From the NCBI GenBank assembly GCA_902373525.1, contig CABKMN010000073.1, forward strand, positions 1 to 10,856: 10,856 nucleotides of DNA, given 5' to 3'. This DNA is from an uncultured Bilophila sp. Lineage in GTDB: Bacteria > Desulfobacterota > Desulfovibrionia > Desulfovibrionales > Desulfovibrionaceae. Under the pieces are notes generated by a model, which made no database searches, had not been told where the DNA came from, and saw nothing but the letters and a program-made list of their open reading frames with translations. Of this stretch, positions 1 through 6,503 are shown in pieces. How positions within the stretch are numbered: the stretch's first letter is position 1; each line of letters starts with the position of its first letter. Position numbers and translations under genes: made by a program.

Positions 1-4
1 CAGA

Positions 5-42
5 CCCCAAACCCCACCCCTCCACCTCCCGAGACTCTTGCG
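5..42 (+). repeat. Partial copy of the intergenic repeat, opposite orientation to the other two
   Basis: Positions 5-18 are an exact 14-base match to the minus strand of 3118-3105, the start of the spacer of the fuller copy near 3020-3166. By eye the ungapped match continues to position 42 at about 29 of 38 bases, including the AGAC-TnTnGCG portion. The conserved 22-base block does not follow here. The orientation suggests that an unseen plus-strand gene ends to the left of the window and converges on comEC. This is inferred from one short, low-complexity match. Confidence 0.4.
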
Positions 43-54
43 TCTTGAGGGAGG
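25..54 (-). terminator. Possible hairpin terminator after comEC
   Basis: CCTCCC (25-30) pairs with GGGAGG (49-54) and AGAC (32-35) with GTCT (42-45), leaving a six-base loop and a small asymmetric internal loop. It lies 16 bases past the comEC stop codon. There is no T-run on the minus strand after it, and its C-rich arm comes first, unlike the other hairpins in the window. Its role as a terminator is therefore uncertain; it could also serve a converging plus-strand transcript. Confidence 0.3.
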
Positions 55-70
55 GTAATGTGTTGTCTGG

Positions 71-2770
71 TCAGTTATCGGGTAACGAGGAGCGTTGATA
101 GGGGGAAGAGGAGAATCCCCGGTTCCCGTCTCGCAGTTCCCTCGTGTTCCAGTACACGGCGATTTCGCCCTCGTCGCCGGTGATGCGGAGGGGGATGCCG
201 CGCCGGGTCAGTTCTTCGCGGACCGCCCGCGCGGGGAGTCGGTAGGCGTTGTGGGCTCCGGCGCTGGCGACGGCCAGTTCCGGCGACACGGCGTCGTACA
301 GCTCGGAGACGAGACTTCCCGACGAGCCGTGATGCGGCAGGACGAGCACCTCCGCCGACAGGTCCGCGCCGCTTCGCAGGAGATTCCGCAGATACGGCCC
401 TTCGGCGTCGCCGGGCAGCAGCGCCAGTCCGCGTCCGTTGCCGGTCAGGCGGAGTACCAGCCCGTCGTTGCCGGAAGGGGCTACGCCGGGCGGCGGGGCG
501 AGCACTTCGAGCGCCAGCCCGTCCGCCAGCGGGATCACGTCGCCCGACCGCGGAGTATGACGGGGAATGTCCCGCAGCGCAAGGATGGAGCCGAAGGCCT
601 CCTCCAGAGGACGGGACGCCTTGTTCCGCGCCGTTTCGGAGGATTGCGCCGGGACCGCCGGGGCTGCCGGGAGCCTCGGCGGGGTCGTGTATGCGGCACC
701 GACGGCGTAGCGGGAGGCGATGAACAACAGGCCCTTGAGATGGTCCCGGTCGGGATGGCTCAGGGCGATGAAGTCCAGCCGGGGCAGGTTGTTGGCGGTG
801 AGGATCGGGGAAACGACGTCCCGGCCCACGTCGAAGCGGTCGGAGAACAGCCCGCCGCCGTCCACAAGCGCCCGTCCGTTGCGGGGCCATTCCAGCAGGA
901 CGGCCTGTCCCTGTCCGACGTCGAGCACCCGGAGGCCGACTTTCGGTTCGAAAAAGGCGTGGACCCACAGCAGCGGCCCGACGGCGAGGAAGACGGCCCC
1001 GACGATCAGGAGCCGCTTGCCCGCGAGCGGGAGCCGGGGCCGGTTCACGCGCAGGCTCAGGGCGACGGCGATTGCCGCGAAGCCGAGCAGGGCGGTCCAG
1101 TGCGGGCGCGGAGCCACGAACACGTCCATGCCCGCGTGGCGCTGCATCCAGAGCAGTCCCCGCAGCAGCGTTTCGCAGGGCAGATCAGCCGAATGCAGGA
1201 GCAGGGACGCCGCCGGGCCGAGGCCGAGCGCGGCGGTCGCCAGTCCGAGAAAGGACAGGGGCAGGACGACGAACCCGAGCACGGGCAGCCACAGCAGGTT
1301 GAGCGGAAACCACAGCGTCGACTGCCCGAAGGCGTCCAGCACGAGGGGCAGGGTGGCGATCTGCGCCGCGCCGGAGCACCCGAGCGTCAGCCAGACGAGC
1401 CGCAGGAGGCGACTGCCCGCGGCCCGCGCCGGAGACGCCTTTCCCTGAAGGACGCCGAGGGGCGAAACGGCGAACGGCCCCCGGAGCCACAGCGCGCGGA
1501 GCCACGGGAGACACAGGGCGATGCCCGCCACCGCCGTAAAGGACAGTTGCACGCCGAGGTCGTAGAGGCACAGCGGATCGTTCAGGAGCATGCAGAACAG
1601 GGCGGCGATCAGGATGTCCGCGAAGGCGAAGGGCGGGCGCAGGGCCGCGCGGCGGTGCAGGCGTTCGGGAAAGAGATCGGCGGCGTAGCGCAGCAGACAG
1701 GCGCAGGTGAGCATGATCGCGGCCCGGATCAGCGAGGGCGGCGCGTCGCCGAGCCAGAGATAGAACGCCGCCAGCGGCAGGCTCAGAAGCCCCACGAGAC
1801 TGTAGGCCGGAAAACGCAGAAACACGCCGGGAGCGATCAGGCCGACCAGCCCGGCCACCGCCAGCGCGCCGAGGGCCGCGACCGCGAGGTGCTGGCCCGA
1901 CAGGGCGAGGCTGTGCGTCAGGCCCGCCGCGTTGATACGTTCCATGTCCGACGTCTCCAGCCCGTAACGGTCCCCGAACAGCAGCGCCGGGATGACTGCG
2001 GTGGCTGTGCGCGCCTCCGCAGAAAGGGGGTTCTCCCGAAAAGGTCCGGTCTCGGGTCCGGCCTCGTGCGGTGGAGCGGGGAACAGGCGGCGGGAGAAGA
2101 CGAAGTCCGGCGATTCCAGCGCGGCGAGGACGCGCAGGCGCAGTCGTTCCCGCAGGGCCGCAGCGAAAGACGGTTCTTCGGAGATGCGGACGGCGGCGTC
2201 ATCCTGCGCGGCCCACGCCTGGAAGAAGACGCCCTGCCGATGCCAGTAGTCCTCGCTGTTCCACGTTCCCCGATTGCGGAAGCCGTGGACGGGACGGATT
2301 TTCAGACGCGCGGCGAGCCGTTGCCCGGGAAGCGGGCGCGGGCCTTCGGGAACGTCCCGCCACGTCAGGGCGAGCCTGCCGGGGAGCGGTTCCGCATCCG
2401 AACCTATTGGAACGACGTCTTCCATGATGATCCGCAGTCGCCGGTCCGGCAGTCCCCGGACGTTCCGCACGACGCCTTGCACGGGAACGGCCTTTCGGGC
2501 GTTGAGGCTGGTTTCCAGCCACGCCGGGAGCGGCGGCGCGGCCGGTTCGGCCCGCAGTCCGGCCCACCAGCCCGCCGCGAGAAACAGCAGGAGCACAAGA
2601 CAGCACGCGGGACGCCGGGTCCGACCGTCCACCCACGCCATCGCCGCGCAAGCCGACAACGCCGGAACCGGAAACCGGGCCGCGACGATGCCCGCCGCGA
2701 ACAGCAGCACGCCCGTTTCCCAGAACAGCAACGGCTGGAGCGGCGGTATGGTCGGCGTGGGATGCTTCAT
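71..2770 (-). CDS. comEC: ComEC/Rec2-family DNA uptake channel
   Basis: Inner-membrane channel that moves single-stranded DNA into the cytoplasm during natural transformation. The 899-residue protein shows the full family layout. It starts with hydrophobic helices (about 13-35 and 55-72), followed by a DUF4131/OB-like soluble region (about 90-200). The polytopic Competence domain (about 255-575) carries the hallmark AGLTHSLALSGQHL near residue 285. A C-terminal metallo-beta-lactamase-like domain (about 615-860) begins VLDVGQGQAVLLEW. Metal-site motifs are retained: SHPDRDH near 671, LLPGDAE near 790 and LPHHGSSGS near 812. It is somewhat longer than many homologues, with loop insertions near 225-255 and 700-720. 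The ATG at 2770 has no clear Shine-Dalgarno, but an in-frame TGA lies 22-24 bases upstream with no start codon between, so this is the first possible start. It looks monocistronic and intact. Whether the host is naturally competent cannot be judged here. Confidence 0.93.
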   Translation of the reverse strand: MKHPTPTIPPLQPLLFWETGVLLFAAGIVAARFPVPALSACAAMAWVDGRTRRPACCLVLLLFLAAGWWAGLRAEPAAPPLPAWLETSLNARKAVPVQGVVRNVRGLPDRRLRIIMEDVVPIGSDAEPLPGRLALTWRDVPEGPRPLPGQRLAARLKIRPVHGFRNRGTWNSEDYWHRQGVFFQAWAAQDDAAVRISEEPSFAAALRERLRLRVLAALESPDFVFSRRLFPAPPHEAGPETGPFRENPLSAEARTATAVIPALLFGDRYGLETSDMERINAAGLTHSLALSGQHLAVAALGALAVAGLVGLIAPGVFLRFPAYSLVGLLSLPLAAFYLWLGDAPPSLIRAAIMLTCACLLRYAADLFPERLHRRAALRPPFAFADILIAALFCMLLNDPLCLYDLGVQLSFTAVAGIALCLPWLRALWLRGPFAVSPLGVLQGKASPARAAGSRLLRLVWLTLGCSGAAQIATLPLVLDAFGQSTLWFPLNLLWLPVLGFVVLPLSFLGLATAALGLGPAASLLLHSADLPCETLLRGLLWMQRHAGMDVFVAPRPHWTALLGFAAIAVALSLRVNRPRLPLAGKRLLIVGAVFLAVGPLLWVHAFFEPKVGLRVLDVGQGQAVLLEWPRNGRALVDGGGLFSDRFDVGRDVVSPILTANNLPRLDFIALSHPDRDHLKGLLFIASRYAVGAAYTTPPRLPAAPAVPAQSSETARNKASRPLEEAFGSILALRDIPRHTPRSGDVIPLADGLALEVLAPPPGVAPSGNDGLVLRLTGNGRGLALLPGDAEGPYLRNLLRSGADLSAEVLVLPHHGSSGSLVSELYDAVSPELAVASAGAHNAYRLPARAVREELTRRGIPLRITGDEGEIAVYWNTRELRDGNRGFSSSPYQRSSLPDN

Positions 2771-3112
2771 GGCACACGGGGGAAAGACGTTTCATGTGAA
2801 ACGGGCCCGAGGGAGGGAGCCGCTCCTCAACAGGGAAAAGACGCCGTACCTGCCTTCAACGCCAAGCGAAGGAGCCAAAGACAAGCACGGGCACGGAACG
2901 GATGATCTCCAGCGGGACGCACAAAAAGAGGGGCTGCTCCGGACAGGGAACAGACGGCAAGCGGGGGCCGCCGACCGCGCATACGGGCGAATATCCCGCA
3001 ACCGGTCTTTTCCAACCGTTCGGATGCTCCCATCCCGAACCTCCGCAAATCGGGAACGCCGCGAACAGGGATTCGATAAGCGCGAAAGTCTTTGAAGGAG
3101 AAAAGGTGGGGT
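2771..3112. other. Intergenic region upstream of comEC
   Basis: About 340 bases hold no credible gene: the short open frames here look like composition noise. The right part (3018-3112) belongs to the intergenic repeat. The left part holds a parS-like palindrome at 2789-2802. The only promoter candidate I can offer for comEC is weak: on the minus strand, TTGGAA (3015-3010), 16 bases, then TATTCG (2993-2988). It would leave a leader of about 210 bases. Confidence 0.5.
2789..2802. promoter_or_regulatory. parS-like palindrome just upstream of comEC
   Basis: The minus strand reads GTTTCACATGAAAC, a 14-base inverted repeat with six-base arms. The widely conserved ParB site parS has the core GTTTCACGTGAAAC, so this differs at one central base; over the 16-base parS it matches 13 positions. 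It ends 18 bases before the comEC start codon, so it could equally be an operator for another dimeric regulator. The changed base removes the central CG of parS, which may abolish ParB binding. Confidence 0.35.
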
Positions 3113-3118
3113 TTGGGG
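3018..3118 (-). repeat. Intergenic repeat copy downstream of the aminotransferase gene
   Basis: Reading on the minus strand, it runs from a C-rich spacer (3118-3081) through a 22-base block (3080-3059) identical to 6421-6400, to a second small hairpin (3040-3018). That hairpin has a nine-pair stem with one bulged C and a CTCC loop on the plus strand. The spacers of this copy and the 6400 copy also align loosely around AAGACnTTCG. The element directly follows the long hairpin at 3113-3166, as the other copy follows its own hairpin. Confidence 0.65.
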
Positions 3119-3166
3119 AGGGGAGGAGGAAACTTTCTGGAGAACGTTTCCTCCTCCCCTCCCCAA
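3113..3166 (-). terminator. Long G/C-armed hairpin after the aminotransferase gene
   Basis: Arms 3113-3138 and 3141-3166 pair over 26 positions with one mismatch (3134/3145) around a two-base centre. On the minus strand the G-rich arm comes first, and the hairpin starts three bases after the TAA stop at 3170. No U-run follows directly; the first T-run is about ten bases on. The position argues for a terminator or 3'-end stabiliser of the kinase-racemase-aminotransferase transcript. Confidence 0.7.
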
Positions 3167-3169
3167 TTC

Positions 3170-4264
3170 TTATTTCCCAAGCGTGGCGGCGATGGCGTCG
3201 AGAGCCTGCTCCATGAGGAAGGGCTGCGCCTGCGTGCCCATGTGGCCGAGACGGAAGACCTTGCCCGCCATCGGGCCGAAGCTGCCGGTGCAGATGAGCC
3301 CGTGACGGCGGAGGGCTTCCTTCCACTCGGGCCACGTGTACCCGTCGGGGATCAGCGCGGCGGTGACGGTGGGGGCGTTGACCGCATCGGGCGCGGTCCA
3401 CAGCTTGACGCCGAGCTCGGCCAGACCGGCGCGGCACTGGGCGGCGACGGCCTCATGCCGGGCGAAGACGGCGTCCATGCCTTCCTTGAACAGCGCCTGC
3501 GTCCCGGCGTACAGCGCGGCGACGCCGTGCCAGTTCGGGGTGTAGGGGCAGCGTCCGTCCGCGCGCACGGTACGGAAGGGCAGGATGGAATCATAGCCCT
3601 GATAGTTCACTTCCTGCATGCGTTCCCACGCGGCCCCGCTGACGCCCACCATGCTCATGCTCGGAGGGCAGCTCAGGCACTTCTGGGAGCCGCCGAGCAT
3701 CAGGTCCACATGCCATTCGTCCATGCGCACGGGCGCGCCGCCGAGGCCCGCCACCGTGTCCACATAGAACAGCGGCACGCCGAGGTCCTTCTTGAGCTTG
3801 CCGAGCGCGGCGATGGGGTTCAGGGTGCCGGAGGGCGTTTCGCAGTGTACGGCGGTCAGCATGACCGGTTTGACGCGGCGGACGGCCTCTTCGATGACCT
3901 GCAAATCCTCTTCGCGGATCGAGGCGTCGTAGGGCAGGGAAACCTTTTCCACGACGCAGCCGAAGGACTCCGCCATCTCCCCGATGCCGTCGCCGAACAC
4001 GCCGGTGCCGACGCTGACCACATGATCGCCGGGCTTCAGGCAGCTTTTCAGCGCGCCCCAGAGGGCCAGCATGCCTTCGCCGGTCATGAGGACCACGTCG
4101 TCCTTCGTGCCCATGAGCTTGCCGATGCCCCGGCTGGCGGCGTCGTACAGGCACAGGAAATCCGATTCGACCTGACCGGAACCGTAGTCCCTGCCGAGTA
4201 CGGCGATGACGTCCTCATGCAGGGCGACCGGACCGGGAACCATGGGAATGGGTGCGTAACTCAT
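3170..4264 (-). CDS. PLP-dependent class V aminotransferase, alanine-glyoxylate type
   Basis: Fold-type I aminotransferase of the alanine-glyoxylate/serine-pyruvate group (PucG/AGXT-like), 364 residues, the family's usual size. It opens with MVPGPVALHEDV, typical of the group. HCETPSGTLNPI precedes the cofactor aspartate region YVDTVAGLGG. The PLP lysine is very probably K195 in GGSQKCLSCPPS, matching the SGSQK-APP pattern of the family. The exact amino donor (alanine, serine or aspartate) and acceptor (glyoxylate or pyruvate) cannot be read from the sequence. The start at 4264 is favoured because M-S-Y-A-P begins the family fold. It overlaps the murI stop as ATGA, and AAAGGA stands upstream at Shine-Dalgarno distance. 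The same frame stays open upstream inside murI, but that part is antisense-like noise with no family match. It is last in a unit with murI and pyridoxal kinase, the latter able to supply its cofactor. Confidence 0.9.
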   Translation of the reverse strand: MSYAPIPMVPGPVALHEDVIAVLGRDYGSGQVESDFLCLYDAASRGIGKLMGTKDDVVLMTGEGMLALWGALKSCLKPGDHVVSVGTGVFGDGIGEMAESFGCVVEKVSLPYDASIREEDLQVIEEAVRRVKPVMLTAVHCETPSGTLNPIAALGKLKKDLGVPLFYVDTVAGLGGAPVRMDEWHVDLMLGGSQKCLSCPPSMSMVGVSGAAWERMQEVNYQGYDSILPFRTVRADGRCPYTPNWHGVAALYAGTQALFKEGMDAVFARHEAVAAQCRAGLAELGVKLWTAPDAVNAPTVTAALIPDGYTWPEWKEALRRHGLICTGSFGPMAGKVFRLGHMGTQAQPFLMEQALDAIAATLGK

Positions 4265-5169
4265 GACGTTTTCCTTTGCGTTGAAGTGGGATCGGCGTCG
4301 TCGGGCAGCGGGACGTTTTCGAGGTCCACGAGCCGGACGTCGCCGTCCTTGATGTCCATGTTGAGGAACAGGCTTCCCGTGCGGGTGAACCGCTGCGGGT
4401 CGTCGGTGATGAAAAAGCGGATGTTGCCGCCGTTCGCCTCCTGCGGATGCGTCAGTCCCCTGTCCGCGAGGCGTCGCCTGACGACTTCGGCGGTGGTGGC
4501 GGCGGAATCCACGATATGCACGCCGGGGCCGAGAACCTTGCGGATGGCGGAGGCGAGCATGGGATAGTGCGTGCAGCCGAGCACGAGGCAGTCCGGGGCC
4601 GGGGCCTTGTCGAATATCGGGGAGAGGTAGCGGGACACCACGCCTTCGACGATGGGGCCGTCGAACCAGCCTTCCTCGGCGAACGGCACGAACAGGGGAC
4701 AGGCGAGGCTGCGGACCTGCGCGTCCGGGCGGCGGCGGAGGATGGCTTCGGCGTAGGCTCCGCTGCGGATGGTGGATTCGGTGGCGATCACCGCGATGTC
4801 GCCGGACGTCGACGCTTCGCAGGCGGCGCGGGAGCCGGGCTCGATCACGCCGATGATGGGCATGTCGGGCCACAGTTCGCGCAGGGCCGGGAGTGCGGCG
4901 GCGGTGGCGGTGTTGCAGGCGATGACCAGCAGCTTGATCCGCAGGCCGATGAGCTTGGCGGCGGCCTGCGAGGTGTAGCGGACGATGGTTTTCAGGCTTT
5001 TGGCCCCGTAGGGCACGCGGGCCGTGTCGCCGAGGAACAGGAAATTCTCGTCGGGCATGAGGCGGCGCATGGCGTCGAGCACGGTCAGGCCGCCGACGCC
5101 GGAATCGAAAACGCCGATGGGCAGCCGGGCGAGGGATTCGTCGAACGGTGCGCAGGGTTCCTGAGACAT
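4261..5169 (-). CDS. murI: Glutamate racemase MurI
   Basis: Cofactor-independent racemase converting L- to D-glutamate for peptidoglycan precursors in the cytoplasm. The 302-residue product carries the N-terminal IGVFDSGVGGLTVL and FLGDTARVPYGAKS motifs. Both catalytic cysteines are present: C85 in IACNTATAAALP and C199 in LGCTHYPML. The C-terminal tail (about 255-302) is acidic and polar and longer than the minimal fold. The start at 5169 is chosen over an upstream in-frame ATG at 5262. GGGAGGAG lies eight bases before it, and the extra residues would be arginine-rich and overlap the preceding gene. The TGA stop shares bases with the aminotransferase ATG (ATGA), so the two are probably translationally coupled. 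The gene follows the pyridoxal kinase stop by 38 bases and probably shares its transcript. Confidence 0.97.
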   Translation of the reverse strand: MSQEPCAPFDESLARLPIGVFDSGVGGLTVLDAMRRLMPDENFLFLGDTARVPYGAKSLKTIVRYTSQAAAKLIGLRIKLLVIACNTATAAALPALRELWPDMPIIGVIEPGSRAACEASTSGDIAVIATESTIRSGAYAEAILRRRPDAQVRSLACPLFVPFAEEGWFDGPIVEGVVSRYLSPIFDKAPAPDCLVLGCTHYPMLASAIRKVLGPGVHIVDSAATTAEVVRRRLADRGLTHPQEANGGNIRFFITDDPQRFTRTGSLFLNMDIKDGDVRLVDLENVPLPDDADPTSTQRKTS

Positions 5170-5177
5170 GGTGGATT

Positions 5178-5185
5178 CTCCTCCC
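5178..5185 (-). promoter_or_regulatory. Ribosome binding site that fixes the murI start
   Basis: The minus strand reads GGGAGGAG eight bases before the ATG at 5169. It is a near-perfect Shine-Dalgarno and decides against the longer reading from 5262. Confidence 0.8.
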
Positions 5186-5207
5186 GCACGGGCGGGACGG
5201 TTGGGTT

Positions 5208-6131
5208 TCAGTCGTCGAAGGGAAGCGCGGGATTGCAGCAGCCGCCGTCCATGATCCGGCACTTGCAGCTCGCCACGGGCGCGAACAGGCTACCGAGGAT
5301 GCGCTCCAGCAAAATCCCTTCTCGTGAGGGCAGGCCCTGCCCGAAGGTGGCGCGGATGCCGAGGGTCACGAACTGCACCGCCCGGTCGAGGGCGATGGAC
5401 AGGCTGTCCCCCTGAATGAGACTGCCGGTGAGCACGCTGGAGAAGGTGTCTCCGGTGCCGGGGTAGTGGGCGGGGATGTACGTGCAGTCGATGCGCCAGA
5501 AACGGTCCTCGTCGCGTTCGTAGGCGATGACCGAGGTGTTCTGTCCGGGGTCCCTGCCGTCTTCCAGCAGGGGCACGCTCGTGGCGACCACGGTTCCGGG
5601 GCCCATCGCGGACAGGCGGCGCAGACGGTCCTTGACCTCTCCGGGCGTGATCCGGGGCGTGCACGGTTCGTCGAGGAGCAGGGCGACTTCGGTGATGTTC
5701 GGGGTGATGATGTCGGCGCAGGAAATGAGCCAGCGCATCTTCTCCACCATTTCCGGGGTCATGGTGGGGTCGAGCACGCCGTTGTCCCCGAGTACGGGGT
5801 CCACCACCGCGAGCCCGCCGGGCGCGAGGCAGGTGCGGATGCACCGGGCCACGGAGTCCATCTGCTCCGGGGAGGCCATGAAGCCGGAATACACGCCGTC
5901 GAAATGCAGGCCGAGGCGCTCCCAGTGGTCGAGGATGCCGCCCAGTTCGCCGGTGAGATCGCACAGGGTGTAGTCGGTGAACTCCACCGTGTGCGTGGAA
6001 AGCACCGCCGTGGGGATCGGGCATACCTGAATGCCCATGCAGGACAGGATCGGGATCGCCACCGTCAGCGACGTGCGCCCGAATCCCGACATGTCGTGGA
6101 TCGCCGCGACTCTGGGTACTGGATTACGCAT
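5208..6131 (-). CDS. pdxY: Pyridoxal/pyridoxamine kinase (vitamin B6 salvage)
   Basis: Ribokinase-superfamily kinase that phosphorylates B6 vitamers (pyridoxal, pyridoxamine) with ATP, feeding PLP synthesis by salvage. The 307-residue protein begins VAAIHDMSGFGRTSLTVAIP, as in the PdxY/PdxK group. It continues with STHTVEFTDY, YSGFMASPEQ, VVDPVLGDNG and TPNITEVALLLDEP. The catalytic anion-hole motif is GTGDTFSSVLTG, with catalytic D228. The whole family fold is present. The tail, about residues 285-307, is odd: it holds C-x-C-x6-C-C (CKCRIMDGGCC) before ending in FDD. The ATG at 6131 has GGAG six bases upstream and suits the family N-terminus. It is first of three genes, followed by murI after 38 bases. 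Assignment to the family is firm; which vitamer is preferred is not. Confidence 0.92.
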   Translation of the reverse strand: MRNPVPRVAAIHDMSGFGRTSLTVAIPILSCMGIQVCPIPTAVLSTHTVEFTDYTLCDLTGELGGILDHWERLGLHFDGVYSGFMASPEQMDSVARCIRTCLAPGGLAVVDPVLGDNGVLDPTMTPEMVEKMRWLISCADIITPNITEVALLLDEPCTPRITPGEVKDRLRRLSAMGPGTVVATSVPLLEDGRDPGQNTSVIAYERDEDRFWRIDCTYIPAHYPGTGDTFSSVLTGSLIQGDSLSIALDRAVQFVTLGIRATFGQGLPSREGILLERILGSLFAPVASCKCRIMDGGCCNPALPFDD

Positions 6132-6211
6132 TGGGGACTCCGGAAAAGGCGTCGGGCCGGGAGAGGGAACCCTTCCGGCGAAGGTCGTTCCTCATCCCGG
6201 ACCCCCCTCCT

Positions 6212-6240
6212 CCCCGAAACGGTCAACCGTCGGGACGGGG
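6212..6240 (-). promoter_or_regulatory. Possible leader hairpin before pdxY
   Basis: Outer arms CCCCG and CGGGG (6212-6216 and 6236-6240) enclose an inner ACGGT-TG-ACCGT palindrome (6219-6230), separated by an asymmetric internal loop. It would lie in the 5' leader if the promoter at 6268-6296 is used. It may be chance in GC-rich DNA; no regulatory partner is evident. Confidence 0.25.
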
Positions 6241-6267
6241 GCGCGCCGTTGTTTTTTCAAAGCACCG

Positions 6268-6296
6268 AGTTTCCCACACAGGGCACGGCAAATCAA
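6268..6296 (-). promoter_or_regulatory. Candidate sigma-70 promoter for pdxY-murI-aminotransferase
   Basis: On the minus strand TTGATT (6296-6291) is followed after exactly 17 bases by GAAACT (6273-6268). The -35 matches four of six consensus bases and the -10 three of six. It lies in the least GC-rich part of the intergenic region, about 130 bases before the pdxY start. Support comes from spacing and location rather than from strong boxes. Confidence 0.4.
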
Positions 6297-6366
6297 GGGA
6301 TTGAGGGAGCGGGGCCGCTCGGAACCCGTGCCGCCTTCTTCCCTGCTCTGGGGTTCACGAGAAAGA

Positions 6367-6450
6367 CCGATCCGCCCGTATCGGCATCCGCAGGGAAATC
6401 CGCGAACAGGGATTCGATAAGGACGAACGTCTTGGGAAGGGGGAGGTTTT
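6367..6450 (-). repeat. Intergenic repeat copy downstream of the pseudouridine synthase gene
   Basis: Same plan as the copy at 3018-3118. A C-rich spacer follows the long hairpin. Next comes the 22-base block 6421-6400, identical to 3080-3059, then after about 15 bases a small stem, CCGAT (6367-6371) with ATCGG (6380-6384). The spacer shares the AAGACnTTCG portion with the other copy. Outside the 22-base block similarity falls off quickly. Confidence 0.65.
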
Positions 6451-6496
6451 GAGGGGGCGGGGACCCCTTTCTCCAAAAAGGGTTCCCCGCCCCCTC
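6451..6496 (-). terminator. Long G/C-armed hairpin after the pseudouridine synthase gene
   Basis: Arms 6451-6472 and 6475-6496 pair over 22 positions around a two-base centre, seven bases after the TAA stop at 6504. In minus-strand RNA one of the two imperfect positions (6471/6476) becomes a G-U pair, leaving one A-G mismatch. In plus-strand RNA both are mismatches, which favours a role in the minus transcript. No U-run follows. Confidence 0.7.
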
Positions 6497-6503
6497 CGAT
6501 TCC

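Larger units (their letters stand above)
6132..6450. other. Intergenic region upstream of pdxY
   Basis: About 320 bases contain no credible gene. From right to left they hold the intergenic repeat (6367-6450), a candidate promoter (6268-6296), and a roughly 130-base leader with a small hairpin near 6212-6240. I recognise no riboswitch class in the leader. Confidence 0.5.

Noticed and set aside
95..2905. A 936-codon open frame on the plus strand, antisense to almost all of comEC
   Set aside because: The translation is rich in R, G, Q and E with no domain or membrane pattern, and the minus-strand frame encodes a textbook ComEC. Codon bias in GC-rich DNA commonly leaves the opposite strand open.
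4265..4873. N-terminal extension of the aminotransferase inside murI
   Set aside because: The extra residues are arginine-rich out-of-frame murI sequence; the family N-terminus begins at 4264.
5170..5262. N-terminal extension of MurI to an upstream ATG
   Set aside because: It would overlap pdxY, adds basic residues not typical of MurI, and bypasses the strong ribosome site at 5178-5185.
6132..6267. Riboswitch in the pdxY leader
   Set aside because: Only one weak hairpin is visible and no conserved core of a known class is recognised.
6400..6421. tRNA T-arm remnant in the 22-base repeat (minus strand TCGAATCCC)
   Set aside because: No acceptor, D or anticodon arm around either copy and no CCA end; the resemblance is limited to a few bases of the T-loop.
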